Assembly: GCA_964057225.1 (NCBI GenBank)
Contig: OZ059896.1
Coordinates: forward strand, 2,232,001 to 2,296,000
DNA: 64,000 nucleotides
Source of the DNA: Auanema rhodensis
Taxonomy: Eukaryota > Nematoda > Chromadorea > Rhabditida > Rhabditidae
Reading direction: 5' to 3'
The position numbers were made by a program, and so were the translations under genes. Under the pieces are notes generated by a model. That model saw only the letters and a program-made list of their open reading frames with translations. It searched no databases and was not told the origin of the DNA. Position 1 is the stretch's first letter. Each line of letters starts with the position of its first letter. Below, piece after piece: positions 41,001 through 53,700 of this stretch.

Positions 41001-42286
41001 TTTGTCAAAATGTTTTTGGAAGCAATGTTGAGTGTACATGGAAACTCAACATACACTAATGCATCATTTTTCAAACGATCATAACTAATTTTTGTATTGA
41101 GCGTTTCTCCATGTAGTATAGTGCATTCGATGCGGATTTTTAAGCTGCGTCGATCTGTGTTATCAGATTTGCGCTAGCTTGAAAATGCACCGAGATATCA
41201 ACTGATATAGGTTCACACTTATATCCTCGATTTTCACCGTGAAGAATTAATTTTTTCGTTGAATAACAATGTCCATCGTCTTTGTCTTGAAAAAAGGAAT
41301 CTAAAAACATCTACTTTTTGTAAATTTATTCTGAAATTTTTCGGGAAAATGTTTGTCAAAATGTTTTTGGAAGCAATGTTGAGTGTACATGGAAACTCAA
41401 CATACACTAATGCATCATTTTTCAAACAATCATAACTAATTTTTGTATTGAGCGTTTCTCCACGTAGTATAGTGCATTCGATGCGGATTTTTAAGCTGCG
41501 TCGATCTGTGTTATCAGATTTGCGCTAGCTTGAAAATGCACCGAGATATCAACTGATATAGGTTCACACTTATATCCTCGATTTTCACCCTGAAGATTTA
41601 ATTTTTTCGTTGAATAACATTGTCCATCGTCTTTGTCTTGAAAAAAGGAATCTAAAAACATCTACTTTTTGTGAAATTATTTTGAAATTTTTCGGGAAAA
41701 TTTTTGTCAAAATGTTTTTGGAAGCATTGTTGAGTGTACATGGAAACTCAACATACACTAATGCATCATTTTTCAAACGATCATAACTAATTTTTGTATT
41801 GAGTGTTTTCCAATGTAGTATAGTGCATTCGATGTGGATTTTTAAGCTGCGTCGATCTGTGTTATCAGATTTGCGCTAGCTTAAAAATGCACCGAGATAT
41901 CAACTGATATAGGTTCACACTTATATCCTCGATTTTCACCCTGAAGAATTAATTTTTTTGTTGAATAACAATGTCCATCGTCTTTGTCTTGAAAAAAGGA
42001 ATCTAAAAACATCTACTTTTTGTGAAATTATTTTGAAATTTTTCGGGAAAATTTTTGTCAAAATGTTTTTGGAAGCAATGTTGAGTGTACATGGAAACTC
42101 AACATACACTAATGCATCATTTTTCAAACGATCATAACTAATTTTTGTATTGAGTGTTTTCCAATGTAGTATAGTGCATTCGATGTGGATTTTTAAGCTG
42201 CGTCGATCTGTGTTATCAGATTTGCGCTAGCTTGAAAATGCACCGAGATATCAACTGATATAGGTTCACACTTATATCCTCGATTT
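38075..42286 (+). repeat. Tetrameric higher-order repeat S-D-F-A, three copies (1404 bp each)
   Basis: S-D-F-A occupies 38075-39478, 39479-40882 and 40883-42286. At every diagnostic site I checked (cttttagtg in S, aaatgtttgtc in D, ctccacg before F, ctgaagatttaa in F, gtgttttccaatg before A) the copies agree. A fourth, separate S-D-F-A lies at 32810-34213. The segments leading into copies 2 and 3 (about 39349-39400 and 40753-40804) combine the A-type gtgttttccaatg with the S-type gtcaatctg. That places an exchange point between about u41 and u84 of the monomer. Confidence 0.88.
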
Positions 42287-44041
42287 TCACCGTGAAGAAT
42301 TAATTTTTTTGTTGAATAACAATGTCCATCGTCTTTGTCTTGAAAAAAGGAATCTAAAAACATCTACTTTTTGTGAAATTATTTTGAAATTTTTCGGGAA
42401 AATTTTTGTCAAAATGTTTTTGGAAGCATTGTTAAGTGTACATGGAAACTCAACATACACTAATGCATCATTTTTCAAACGATCATAACTAATTTTTGTA
42501 TTGAGTATTTCCCAATGTAGTATAGTGCATTCGATGTGGATTTTTAAGCTGCGTCAATCTGTGTTATCAGATTTGCGCTAGCTTAAAAATGCACCGAGAT
42601 ATCAACTGATATAAGTTCACACTTATATCCTCGATTTTCACCCTGAAGAATTAATTTTTTTGTTGAATAACAATGTCCATCGTCTTTGTCTTGAAAAAAG
42701 GAATCTAAAAACATCTACTTTTTGTGAAATTATTTTGAAATTTTTCGGGAAAATTTTTGTCAAAATGTTTTTGGAAGCAATGTTGAGTGTACATGGAAAC
42801 TCAACATACACTAATGCATCATTTTTCAAACGATCATAACTAATTTTTGTATTGAGTGTTTTCCAATGTAGTATAGTGCATTCTATGTGGATTTTTAAGC
42901 TGCGTCGATCTGTGTTATCAGATTTGCGCTAGCTTAAAAATGCACCGAGATATCAACTGATATAAGTTCACACTTATATCCTCGATTTTCACCCTGAAGA
43001 ATTAATTTTTTTGTTGAATAACAATGTCCATCGTCTTTGTCTTGAAAAAAGGAATCTAAAAACATCTACTTTTTGTGAAATTATTTTGAAATTTTTCGGG
43101 AAAATTTTTGTCAAAATGTTTTTGGAAGCAATGTTGAGTGTACATGGAAACTCAACATACACTAATGCATCATTTTTCAAACGATCATAACTAATTTTTG
43201 TATTGAGCGTTTCTCCATGTAGTATAGTGCATTCGATGCGGATTTTTAAGCTGCGTCGATCTGTGTTATCAGATTTGCGCTAGCTTGAAAATGCACCGAG
43301 ATATCAACTGATATAGGTTCACACTTATATCCTCGATTTTCACCGTGAAGAATTAATTTTTTCGTTGAATAACAATGTCCATCGTCTTTGTCTTGAAAAA
43401 AGGAATCTAAAAACATCTACTTTTTGTAAATTTATTCTGAAATTTTTCGGGAAAATGTTTGTCAAAATGTTTTTGGAAGCAATGTTGAGTGTACATGGAA
43501 ACTCAACATACACTAATGCATCATTTTTCAAACAATCATAACTAATTTTTGTATTGAGCGTTTCTTAATGTAGTATAGTACATTCGATGCGGATTTTTAA
43601 GCTGCGTCGATCTGTGTTATCAGATTTGCGCTAGCTTAAAAATGAACCGAGATATCAACTGATATAGGTTCACACTTATATCCTCGATTTTCACCGTGAA
43701 GAATTAATTTTTTTGTTGAATGACAATGTCCATCGTCTTTGTCTTGAAAAAAGGAATCTAAAAACATCTACTTTTTGTAAATTTATTCTGAAATTTTTCG
43801 GGAAAATGTTTGTCAAAATGTTTTTGGAAGCAATGTTGAGTGTACATGGAAACTCAACATACACTAATGCATCATTTTTCAAACGATCATAACTAATTTT
43901 TGTATTGAGCGTTTCTTCATGTAGTATAGTGCATTCGATGCGGATTTTTAAGCTGCGTCGATCTGTGTTATCAGATTTGCGCTAGCTTGAAAATGAACCG
44001 AGATATCAACTGATATAGGTTCACACTTATATCCTCGATTT
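41585..44041 (+). repeat. Heptamer F-A-C-A-A-D-E, first copy
   Basis: Seven units (2457 bp) in the order F, A, C, A, A, D, E; the first two belong also to the last S-D-F-A repeat. The same heptamer starts the 44744 and 50711 blocks. It shares the private change gtgcattctatg (about 42882) with the 44744 copy (about 46039) but not with the 50711 copy. The first two copies are therefore closer relatives. Confidence 0.82.
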
Positions 44042-44392
44042 TCACCCTGAAGATTTAATTTTTTCGTTGAATAACATTGTCCATCGTCTTTGTCTTGAAA
44101 AAAGGAATCTAAAAACATCTACTTTTTGTAAATTTATTCTGAAATTTTTCGGGAAAATGTTTGTCAAAATGTTTTTGGAAGCAATGTTGAGTGTACATGG
44201 AAACTCAACATACACTAATGCATCATTTTTCAAACGATCATAACTAATTTTTGTATTGAGCGTTTCTCCATGTAGTATAGTGCATTCGATGCGGATTTTT
44301 AAGCTGCGTCGATCTGTGTTATCAGATTTGCGCTAGCTTGAAAATGCACCGAGATATCAACTGATATAGGTTCACACTTATATCCTCGATTT
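44042..44392 (+). repeat. Hybrid monomer (F-type joined to D/E-type)
   Basis: The unit begins like F (ctgaagatttaattttttcg, aacattgtcc up to about 44073) and then changes to D/E sequence (gtaaatttattctg, aaatgtttgtc, gcaatg from about 44128). The switch falls between about 44075 and 44127, in sequence common to both parents. No other unit in the window combines these halves, so this is a probable crossover or conversion product within a monomer. The next unit (44393) is a D. Confidence 0.75.
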
Positions 44393-44743
44393 TCACCGTG
44401 AAGAATTAATTTTTTCGTTGAATAACAATGTCCATCGTCTTTGTCTTGAAAAAAGGAATCTAAAAACATCTACTTTTTGTAAATTTATTCTGAAATTTTT
44501 CGGGAAAATGTTTGTCAAAATGTTTTTGGAAGCAATGTTGAGTGTACATGGAAACTCAACATACACTAATGCATCATTTTTCAAACAATCATAACTAATT
44601 TTTGTATTGAGCGTTTCTCCACGTAGTATAGTGCATTCGATGCGGATTTTTAAGCTGCGTCGATCTGTGTTATCAGATTTGCGCTAGCTTGAAAATGCAC
44701 CGAGATATCAACTGATATAGGTTCACACTTATATCCTCGATTT

Positions 44744-47700
44744 TCACCCTGAAGATTTAATTTTTTCGTTGAATAACATTGTCCATCGTCTTTGTCTTGA
44801 AAAAAGGAATCTAAAAACATCTACTTTTTGTGAAATTATTTTGAAATTTTTCGGGAAAATTTTTGTCAAAATGTTTTTGGAAGCATTGTTGAGTGTACAT
44901 GGAAACTCAACATACACTAATGCATCATTTTTCAAACGATCATAACTAATTTTTGTATTGAGTGTTTTCCAATGTAGTATAGTGCATTCGATGTGGATTT
45001 TTAAGCTGCGTCGATCTGTGTTATCAGATTTGCGCTAGCTTAAAAATGCACCGAGATATCAACTGATATAGGTTCACACTTATATCCTCGATTTTCACCC
45101 TGAAGAATTAATTTTTTTGTTGAATAACAATGTCCATCGTCTTTGTCTTGAAAAAAGGAATCTAAAAACATCTACTTTTTGTGAAATTATTTTGAAATTT
45201 TTCGGGAAAATTTTTGTCAAAATGTTTTTGGAAGCAATGTTGAGTGTACATGGAAACTCAACATACACTAATGCATCATTTTTCAAACGATCATAACTAA
45301 TTTTTGTATTGAGTGTTTTCCAATGTAGTATAGTGCATTCGATGTGGATTTTTAAGCTGCGTCGATCTGTGTTATCAGATTTGCGCTAGCTTGAAAATGC
45401 ACCGAGATATCAACTGATATAGGTTCACACTTATATCCTCGATTTTCACCGTGAAGAATTAATTTTTTTGTTGAATAACAATGTCCATCGTCTTTGTCTT
45501 GAAAAAAGGAATCTAAAAACATCTACTTTTTGTGAAATTATTTTGAAATTTTTCGGGAAAATTTTTGTCAAAATGTTTTTGGAAGCATTGTTAAGTGTAC
45601 ATGGAAACTCAACATACACTAATGCATCATTTTTCAAACGATCATAACTAATTTTTGTATTGAGTATTTCCCAATGTAGTATAGTGCATTCGATGTGGAT
45701 TTTTAAGCTGCGTCAATCTGTGTTATCAGATTTGCGCTAGCTTAAAAATGCACCGAGATATCAACTGATATAAGTTCACACTTATATCCTCGATTTTCAC
45801 CCTGAAGAATTAATTTTTTTGTTGAATAACAATGTCCATCGTCTTTGTCTTGAAAAAAGGAATCTAAAAACATCTACTTTTTGTGAAATTATTTTGAAAT
45901 TTTTCGGGAAAATTTTTGTCAAAATGTTTTTGGAAGCAATGTTGAGTGTACATGGAAACTCAACATACACTAATGCATCATTTTTCAAACGATCATAACT
46001 AATTTTTGTATTGAGTGTTTTCCAATGTAGTATAGTGCATTCTATGTGGATTTTTAAGCTGCGTCGATCTGTGTTATCAGAATTGCGCTAGCTTAAAAAT
46101 GCACCGAGATATCAACTGATATAAGTTCACACTTATATCCTCGATTTTCACCCTGAAGAATTAATTTTTTTGTTGAATAACAATGTCCATCGTCTTTGTC
46201 TTGAAAAAAGGAATCTAAAAACATCTACTTTTTGTGAAATTATTTTGAAATTTTTCGGGAAAATTTTTGTCAAAATGTTTTTGGAAGCAATGTTGAGTGT
46301 ACATGGAAACTCAACATACACTAATGCATCATTTTTCAAACGATCATAACTAATTTTTGTATTGAGCGTTTCTCCATGTAGTATAGTGCATTCGATGCGG
46401 ATTTTTAAGCTGCGTCGATCTGTGTTATCAGATTTGCGCTAGCTTGAAAATGCACCGAGATATCAACTGATATAGGTTCACACTTATATCCTCGATTTTC
46501 ACCGTGAAGAATTAATTTTTTCGTTGAATAACAATGTCCATCGTCTTTGTCTTGAAAAAAGGAATCTAAAAACATCTACTTTTTGTAAATTTATTCTGAA
46601 ATTTTTCGGGAAAATGTTTGTCAAAATGTTTTTGGAAGCAATGTTGAGTGTACATGGAAACTCAACATACACTAATGCATCATTTTTCAAACAATCATAA
46701 CTAATTTTTGTATTGAGCGTTTCTTAATGTAGTATAGTACATTCGATGCGGATTTTTAAGCTGCGTCGATCTGTGTTATCAGATTTGCGCTAGCTTAAAA
46801 ATGAACCGAGATATCAACTGATATAGGTTCACACTTATATCCTCGATTTTCACCGTGAAGAATTAATTTTTTTGTTGAATGACAATGTCCATCGTCTTTG
46901 TCTTGAAAAAAGGAATCTAAAAACATCTACTTTTTGTAAATTTATTCTGAAATTTTTCGGGAAAATGTTTGTCAAAATGTTTTTGGAAGCAATGTTGAGT
47001 GTACATGGAAACTCAACATACACTAATGCATCATTTTTCAAACGATCATAACTAATTTTTGTATTGAGCGTTTCTTCATGTAGTATAGTGCATTCGATGC
47101 GGATTTTTAAGCTGCGTCGATCTGTGTTATCAGATTTGCGCTAGCTTGAAAATGAACCGAGATATCAACTGATATAGGTTCACACTTATATCCTCGATTT
47201 TCACCGTGAAGAATTAATTTTTTTGTTGAATAACAATGTCCATCGTCTTTGTCTTGAAAAAAGGAATCTAAAAACATCTACTTTTTGTGAAATTATTTTG
47301 AAATTTTTCGTGAAAATTTTTGTCAAAATGTTTTTGGAAGCATTGTTGAGTGTACATGGAAACTCAACATACACTAATGCATCATTTTTCAAACGATCAT
47401 AACTAATTTTTGTATTGAGCGTTTCTCCATGTAGTATAGTGCATTCGATGCGGATTTTTAAGCTGCGTCGATCTGTGTTATCAGATTTGCGCTAGCTTGA
47501 AAATGAACCGAGATATCAACTGATATAGGTTCACACTTATATCCTCGATTTTCACCGTGAAGAATTAATTTTTTTGTTGAATAACAATGTCCATCGTCTT
47601 TGTCTTGAAAAAAGGAATCTAAAAACATCTACTTTTTGTGAAATTATTTTGAAATTTTTCGGGAAAATTTTTGTCAAAATGTTTTTGGAAGCATTGTTAA

Positions 47701-50359
47701 GTGTACATGGAAACTCAACATACACTAATGCATCATTTTTCAAACGATCATAACTAATTTTTGTATTGAGTATTTCCCAGTGTAGTATAGTGCATTCGAT
47801 GTGGATTTTTAAGCTGCGTCAATCTGTGTTATCAGATTTGCGCTAGCTTAAAAATGCACCGAGATATCAACTGATATAAGTTCACACTTATATCCTCGAT
47901 TTTCACCCTGAAGAATTAATTTTTTTGTTGAATAACAATGTCCATCGTCTTTGTCTTGAAAAAAGGAATCTAAAAACATCTACTTTTTGTGAAATTATTT
48001 TGAAATTTTTCGGGAAAATTTTTGTCAAAATGTTTTTGGAAGCAATGTTGAGTGTACATGGAAACTCAACATACACTAATGCATCATTTTTCAAACGATC
48101 ATAACTAATTTTTGTATTGAGCGTTTCTCCATGTAGTATAGTGCATTCGATGCGGATTTTTAAGCTGCGTCGATCTGTGTTATCAGATTTGCGCTAGCTT
48201 GAAAATGCACCGAGATATCAACTGATATAGGTTCACACTTATATCCTCGATTTTCACCGTGAAGAATTAATTTTTTCGTTGAATAACAATGTCCATCGTC
48301 TTTGTCTTGAAAAAAGGAATCTAAAAACATCTACTTTTTGTAAATTTATTCTGAAATTTTTCGGGAAAATGTTTGTCAAAATGTTTTTGGAAGCAATGTT
48401 GAGTGTACATGGAAACTCAACATACACTAATGCATCATTTTTCAAACAATCATAACTAATTTTTGTATTGAGCGTTTCTTAATGTAGTATAGTACATTCG
48501 ATGCGGATTTTTAAGCTGCGTCGATCTGTGTTATCAGATTTGCGCTAGCTTAAAAATGAACCGAGATATCAACTGATATAGGTTCACACTTATATCCTCG
48601 ATTTTCACCGTGAAGAATTAATTTTTTTGTTGAATGACAATGTCCATCGTCTTTGTCTTGAAAAAAGGAATCTAAAAACATCTACTTTTTGTAAATTTAT
48701 TCTGAAATTTTTCGGGAAAATGTTTGTCAAAATGTTTTTGGAAGCAATGTTGAGTGTACATGGAAACTCAACATACACTAATGCATCATTTTTCAAACGA
48801 TCATAACTAATTTTTGTATTGAGCGTTTCTCCATGTAGTATAGTGCATTCGATGCGGATTTTTAAGCTGCGTCGATCTGTGTTATCAGATTTGCGCTAGC
48901 TTGAAAATGAACCGAGATATCAACTGATATAGGTTCACACTTATATCCTCGATTTTCACCGTGAAGAATTAATTTTTTTGTTGAATAACAATGTCCATCG
49001 TCTTTGTCTTGAAAAAAGGAATCTAAAAACATCTACTTTTTGTGAAATTATTTTGAAATTTTTCGTGAAAATTTTTGTCAAAATGTTTTTGGAAGCATTG
49101 TTGAGTGTACATGGAAACTCAACATACACTAATGCATCATTTTTCAAACGATCATAACTAATTTTTGTATTGAGCGTTTCTCCATGTAGTATAGTGCATT
49201 CGATGCGGATTTTTAAGCTGCGTCGATCTGTGTTATCAGATTTGCGCTAGCTTGAAAATGCACCGAGATATCAACTGATATAGGTTCACACTTATATCCT
49301 CGATTTTCATAGTGAAGAATTAATTTTTTTGTTGAATAAGAATGTCCATCGTCTTTGTCTTGAAAGAAGGAATCTAAAAACATCTACTTTTTGTGAAATT
49401 ATTTTGAAATTTTTCGGGAAAATTTTTGTCAAAATGTTTTTGGAAGCATTGTTGAGTGTACATGGAAACTCAACATACACTAATGCATCATTTTTCAAAC
49501 GATCATAACTAATTTTTGTATTGAGCGTTTCTCCACGTAGTATAGTGCATTCGATGCGGATTTTTAAGCTGCGTCGATCTGTGTTATCAGATTTGCGCTA
49601 GCTTGAAAATGCACCGAGATATCAACTGATATAGGTTCACACTTATATCCTCGATTTTCACCCTGAAGATTTAATTTTTTCGTTGAATAACATTGTCCAT
49701 CGTCTTTGTCTTGAAAAAAGGAATCTAAAAACATCTACTTTTTGTGAAATTATTTTGAAATTTTTCGGGAAAATTTTTGTCAAAATGTTTTTGGAAGCAT
49801 TGTTGAGTGTACATGGAAACGCAACATACACTAATGCATCATTTTTCAAACGATCATAACTAATTTTTGTATTGAGCGTTTCTCCATGTAGTATAGTGCA
49901 TTCGATGCGGATTTTTAAGCTGCGTCGATCTGTGTTATCAGATTTGCGCTAGCTTGAAAATGCACCGAGATATCAACTGATATAGGTTCACACTTATATC
50001 CTCGATTTTCACCCTGAAGATTTAATTTTTTCGTTGAATAACATTGTCCATCGTCTTTGTCTTGAAAAAAGGAATCTAAAAACATCTACTTTTTGTGAAA
50101 TTATTTTGAAATTTTTCGGGAAAATTTTTGTCAAAATGTTTTTGGAAGCATTGTTGAGTGTACATGAAAACTCAACATACACTAATGCATCATTTTTCAA
50201 ACGATCATAACTAATTTTTGTATTGAGCGTTTCTCCATGTAGTATAGTGCATTCGATGCGGATTTTTAAGCTGCGTCGATCTGTGTTATCAGATTTGCGC
50301 TAGCTTAAAAATGCACCTAGATATCAACTGATATAAGTTCACACTTATATCCTCGATTT
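44744..50359 (+). repeat. Large segmental duplication, copy 1 (16 monomers)
   Basis: Order: F, A, C, A, A, D, E, T, C, A, D, E, T, L, F, F. It matches 50711-56677 unit for unit except that the second copy has one extra A. Shared private changes: ttgttaagtgtac in both C units, gcgtttcttcatg before the first T, gaataagaatg with gaaagaagg in L (49307), ggaaacgcaac in F (49658), and tacatgaaaac in the last F (50009). Differences: gtgcattctatg (about 46039), cagaattgcgc (about 46081) and tcccagtgtag (about 47776) are found only in this copy. Confidence 0.88.
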
Positions 50360-50710
50360 TCACCGTGAAGAATTAATTTTTTTGTTGAATAACAATGTCC
50401 ATCGTCTTTGTCTTGAAAAAAGGAATCTAAAAACATCTACTTTTTGTGAAATTATTTTGAAATTTTTCGGGAAAATTTTTGTCAAAATGTTTTTGGAAGC
50501 AATGTTGAGTGTACATGGAAACTCAACATACACTAATGCATCATTTTTCAAACAATCATAACTAATTTTTGTATTGAGCGTTTCTCCACGTAGTATAGTG
50601 CATTCGATGCGGATTTTTAAGCTGCGTCGATCTGTGTTATCAGATTTGCGCTAGCTTGAAAATGCACCGAGATATCAACTGATATAGGTTCACACTTATA
50701 TCCTCGATTT
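50360..50710 (+). repeat. Single C-like unit between the two large copies
   Basis: C-like with gcaatg. It is preceded by the rare change gcacctagatatc (about 50314), otherwise seen only at about 19425. It follows an F with tacatgaaaac, as the unit at 19471 does, which links this spot to the 19.1-19.7 kb region. Confidence 0.8.
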
Positions 50711-53700
50711 TCACCCTGAAGATTTAATTTTTTCGTTGAATAACATTGTCCATCGTCTTTGTCTTGAAAAAAGGAATCTAAAAACATCTACTTTTTGTGA
50801 AATTATTTTGAAATTTTTCGGGAAAATTTTTGTCAAAATGTTTTTGGAAGCATTGTTGAGTGTACATGGAAACTCAACATACACTAATGCATCATTTTTC
50901 AAACGATCATAACTAATTTTTGTATTGAGTGTTTTCCAATGTAGTATAGTGCATTCGATGTGGATTTTTAAGCTGCGTCGATCTGTGTTATCAGATTTGC
51001 GCTAGCTTAAAAATGCACCGAGATATCAACTGATATAGGTTCACACTTATATCCTCGATTTTCACCCTGAAGAATTAATTTTTTTGTTGAATAACAATGT
51101 CCATCGTCTTTGTCTTGAAAAAAGGAATCTAAAAACATCTACTTTTTGTGAAATTATTTTGAAATTTTTCGGGAAAATTTTTGTCAAAATGTTTTTGGAA
51201 GCAATGTTGAGTGTACATGGAAACTCAACATACACTAATGCATCATTTTTCAAACGATCATAACTAATTTTTGTATTGAGTGTTTTCCAATGTAGTATAG
51301 TGCATTCGATGTGGATTTTTAAGCTGCGTCGATCTGTGTTATCAGATTTGCGCTAGCTTGAAAATGCACCGAGATATCAACTGATATAGGTTCACACTTA
51401 TATCCTCGATTTTCACCGTGAAGAATTAATTTTTTTGTTGAATAACAATGTCCATCGTCTTTGTCTTGAAAAAAGGAATCTAAAAACATCTACTTTTTGT
51501 GAAATTATTTTGAAATTTTTCGGGAAAATTTTTGTCAAAATGTTTTTGGAAGCATTGTTAAGTGTACATGGAAACTCAACATACACTAATGCATCATTTT
51601 TCAAACGATCATAACTAATTTTTGTATTGAGTATTTCCCAATGTAGTATAGTGCATTCGATGTGGATTTTTAAGCTGCGTCAATCTGTGTTATCAGATTT
51701 GCGCTAGCTTAAAAATGCACCGAGATATCAACTGATATAAGTTCACACTTATATCCTCGATTTTCACCCTGAAGAATTAATTTTTTTGTTGAATAACAAT
51801 GTCCATCGTCTTTGTCTTGAAAAAAGGAATCTAAAAACATCTACTTTTTGTGAAATTATTTTGAAATTTTTCGGGAAAATTTTTGTCAAAATGTTTTTGG
51901 AAGCAATGTTGAGTGTACATGGAAACTCAACATACACTAATGCATCATTTTTCAAACGATCATAACTAATTTTTGTATTGAGTGTTTTCCAATGTAGTAT
52001 AGTGCATTCGATGTGGATTTTTAAGCTGCGTCGATCTGTGTTATCAGATTTGCGCTAGCTTAAAAATGCACCGAGATATCAACTGATATAAGTTCACACT
52101 TATATCCTCGATTTTCACCCTGAAGAATTAATTTTTTTGTTGAATAACAATGTCCATCGTCTTTGTCTTGAAAAAAGGAATCTAAAAACATCTACTTTTT
52201 GTGAAATTATTTTGAAATTTTTCGGGAAAATTTTTGTCAAAATGTTTTTGGAAGCAATGTTGAGTGTACATGGAAACTCAACATACACTAATGCATCATT
52301 TTTCAAACGATCATAACTAATTTTTGTATTGAGCGTTTCTCCATGTAGTATAGTGCATTCGATGCGGATTTTTAAGCTGCGTCGATCTGTGTTATCAGAT
52401 TTGCGCTAGCTTGAAAATGCACCGAGATATCAACTGATATAGGTTCACACTTATATCCTCGATTTTCACCGTGAAGAATTAATTTTTTCGTTGAATAACA
52501 ATGTCCATCGTCTTTGTCTTGAAAAAAGGAATCTAAAAACATCTACTTTTTGTAAATTTATTCTGAAATTTTTCGGGAAAATGTTTGTCAAAATGTTTTT
52601 GGAAGCAATGTTGAGTGTACATGGAAACTCAACATACACTAATGCATCATTTTTCAAACAATCATAACTAATTTTTGTATTGAGCGTTTCTTAATGTAGT
52701 ATAGTACATTCGATGCGGATTTTTAAGCTGCGTCGATCTGTGTTATCAGATTTGCGCTAGCTTAAAAATGAACCGAGATATCAACTGATATAGGTTCACA
52801 CTTATATCCTCGATTTTCACCGTGAAGAATTAATTTTTTTGTTGAATGACAATGTCCATCGTCTTTGTCTTGAAAAAAGGAATCTAAAAACATCTACTTT
52901 TTGTAAATTTATTCTGAAATTTTTCGGGAAAATGTTTGTCAAAATGTTTTTGGAAGCAATGTTGAGTGTACATGGAAACTCAACATACACTAATGCATCA
53001 TTTTTCAAACGATCATAACTAATTTTTGTATTGAGCGTTTCTTCATGTAGTATAGTGCATTCGATGCGGATTTTTAAGCTGCGTCGATCTGTGTTATCAG
53101 ATTTGCGCTAGCTTGAAAATGAACCGAGATATCAACTGATATAGGTTCACACTTATATCCTCGATTTTCACCGTGAAGAATTAATTTTTTTGTTGAATAA
53201 CAATGTCCATCGTCTTTGTCTTGAAAAAAGGAATCTAAAAACATCTACTTTTTGTGAAATTATTTTGAAATTTTTCGTGAAAATTTTTGTCAAAATGTTT
53301 TTGGAAGCATTGTTGAGTGTACATGGAAACTCAACATACACTAATGCATCATTTTTCAAACGATCATAACTAATTTTTGTATTGAGCGTTTCTCCATGTA
53401 GTATAGTGCATTCGATGCGGATTTTTAAGCTGCGTCGATCTGTGTTATCAGATTTGCGCTAGCTTGAAAATGAACCGAGATATCAACTGATATAGGTTCA
53501 CACTTATATCCTCGATTTTCACCGTGAAGAATTAATTTTTTTGTTGAATAACAATGTCCATCGTCTTTGTCTTGAAAAAAGGAATCTAAAAACATCTACT
53601 TTTTGTGAAATTATTTTGAAATTTTTCGGGAAAATTTTTGTCAAAATGTTTTTGGAAGCATTGTTAAGTGTACATGGAAACTCAACATACACTAATGCAT

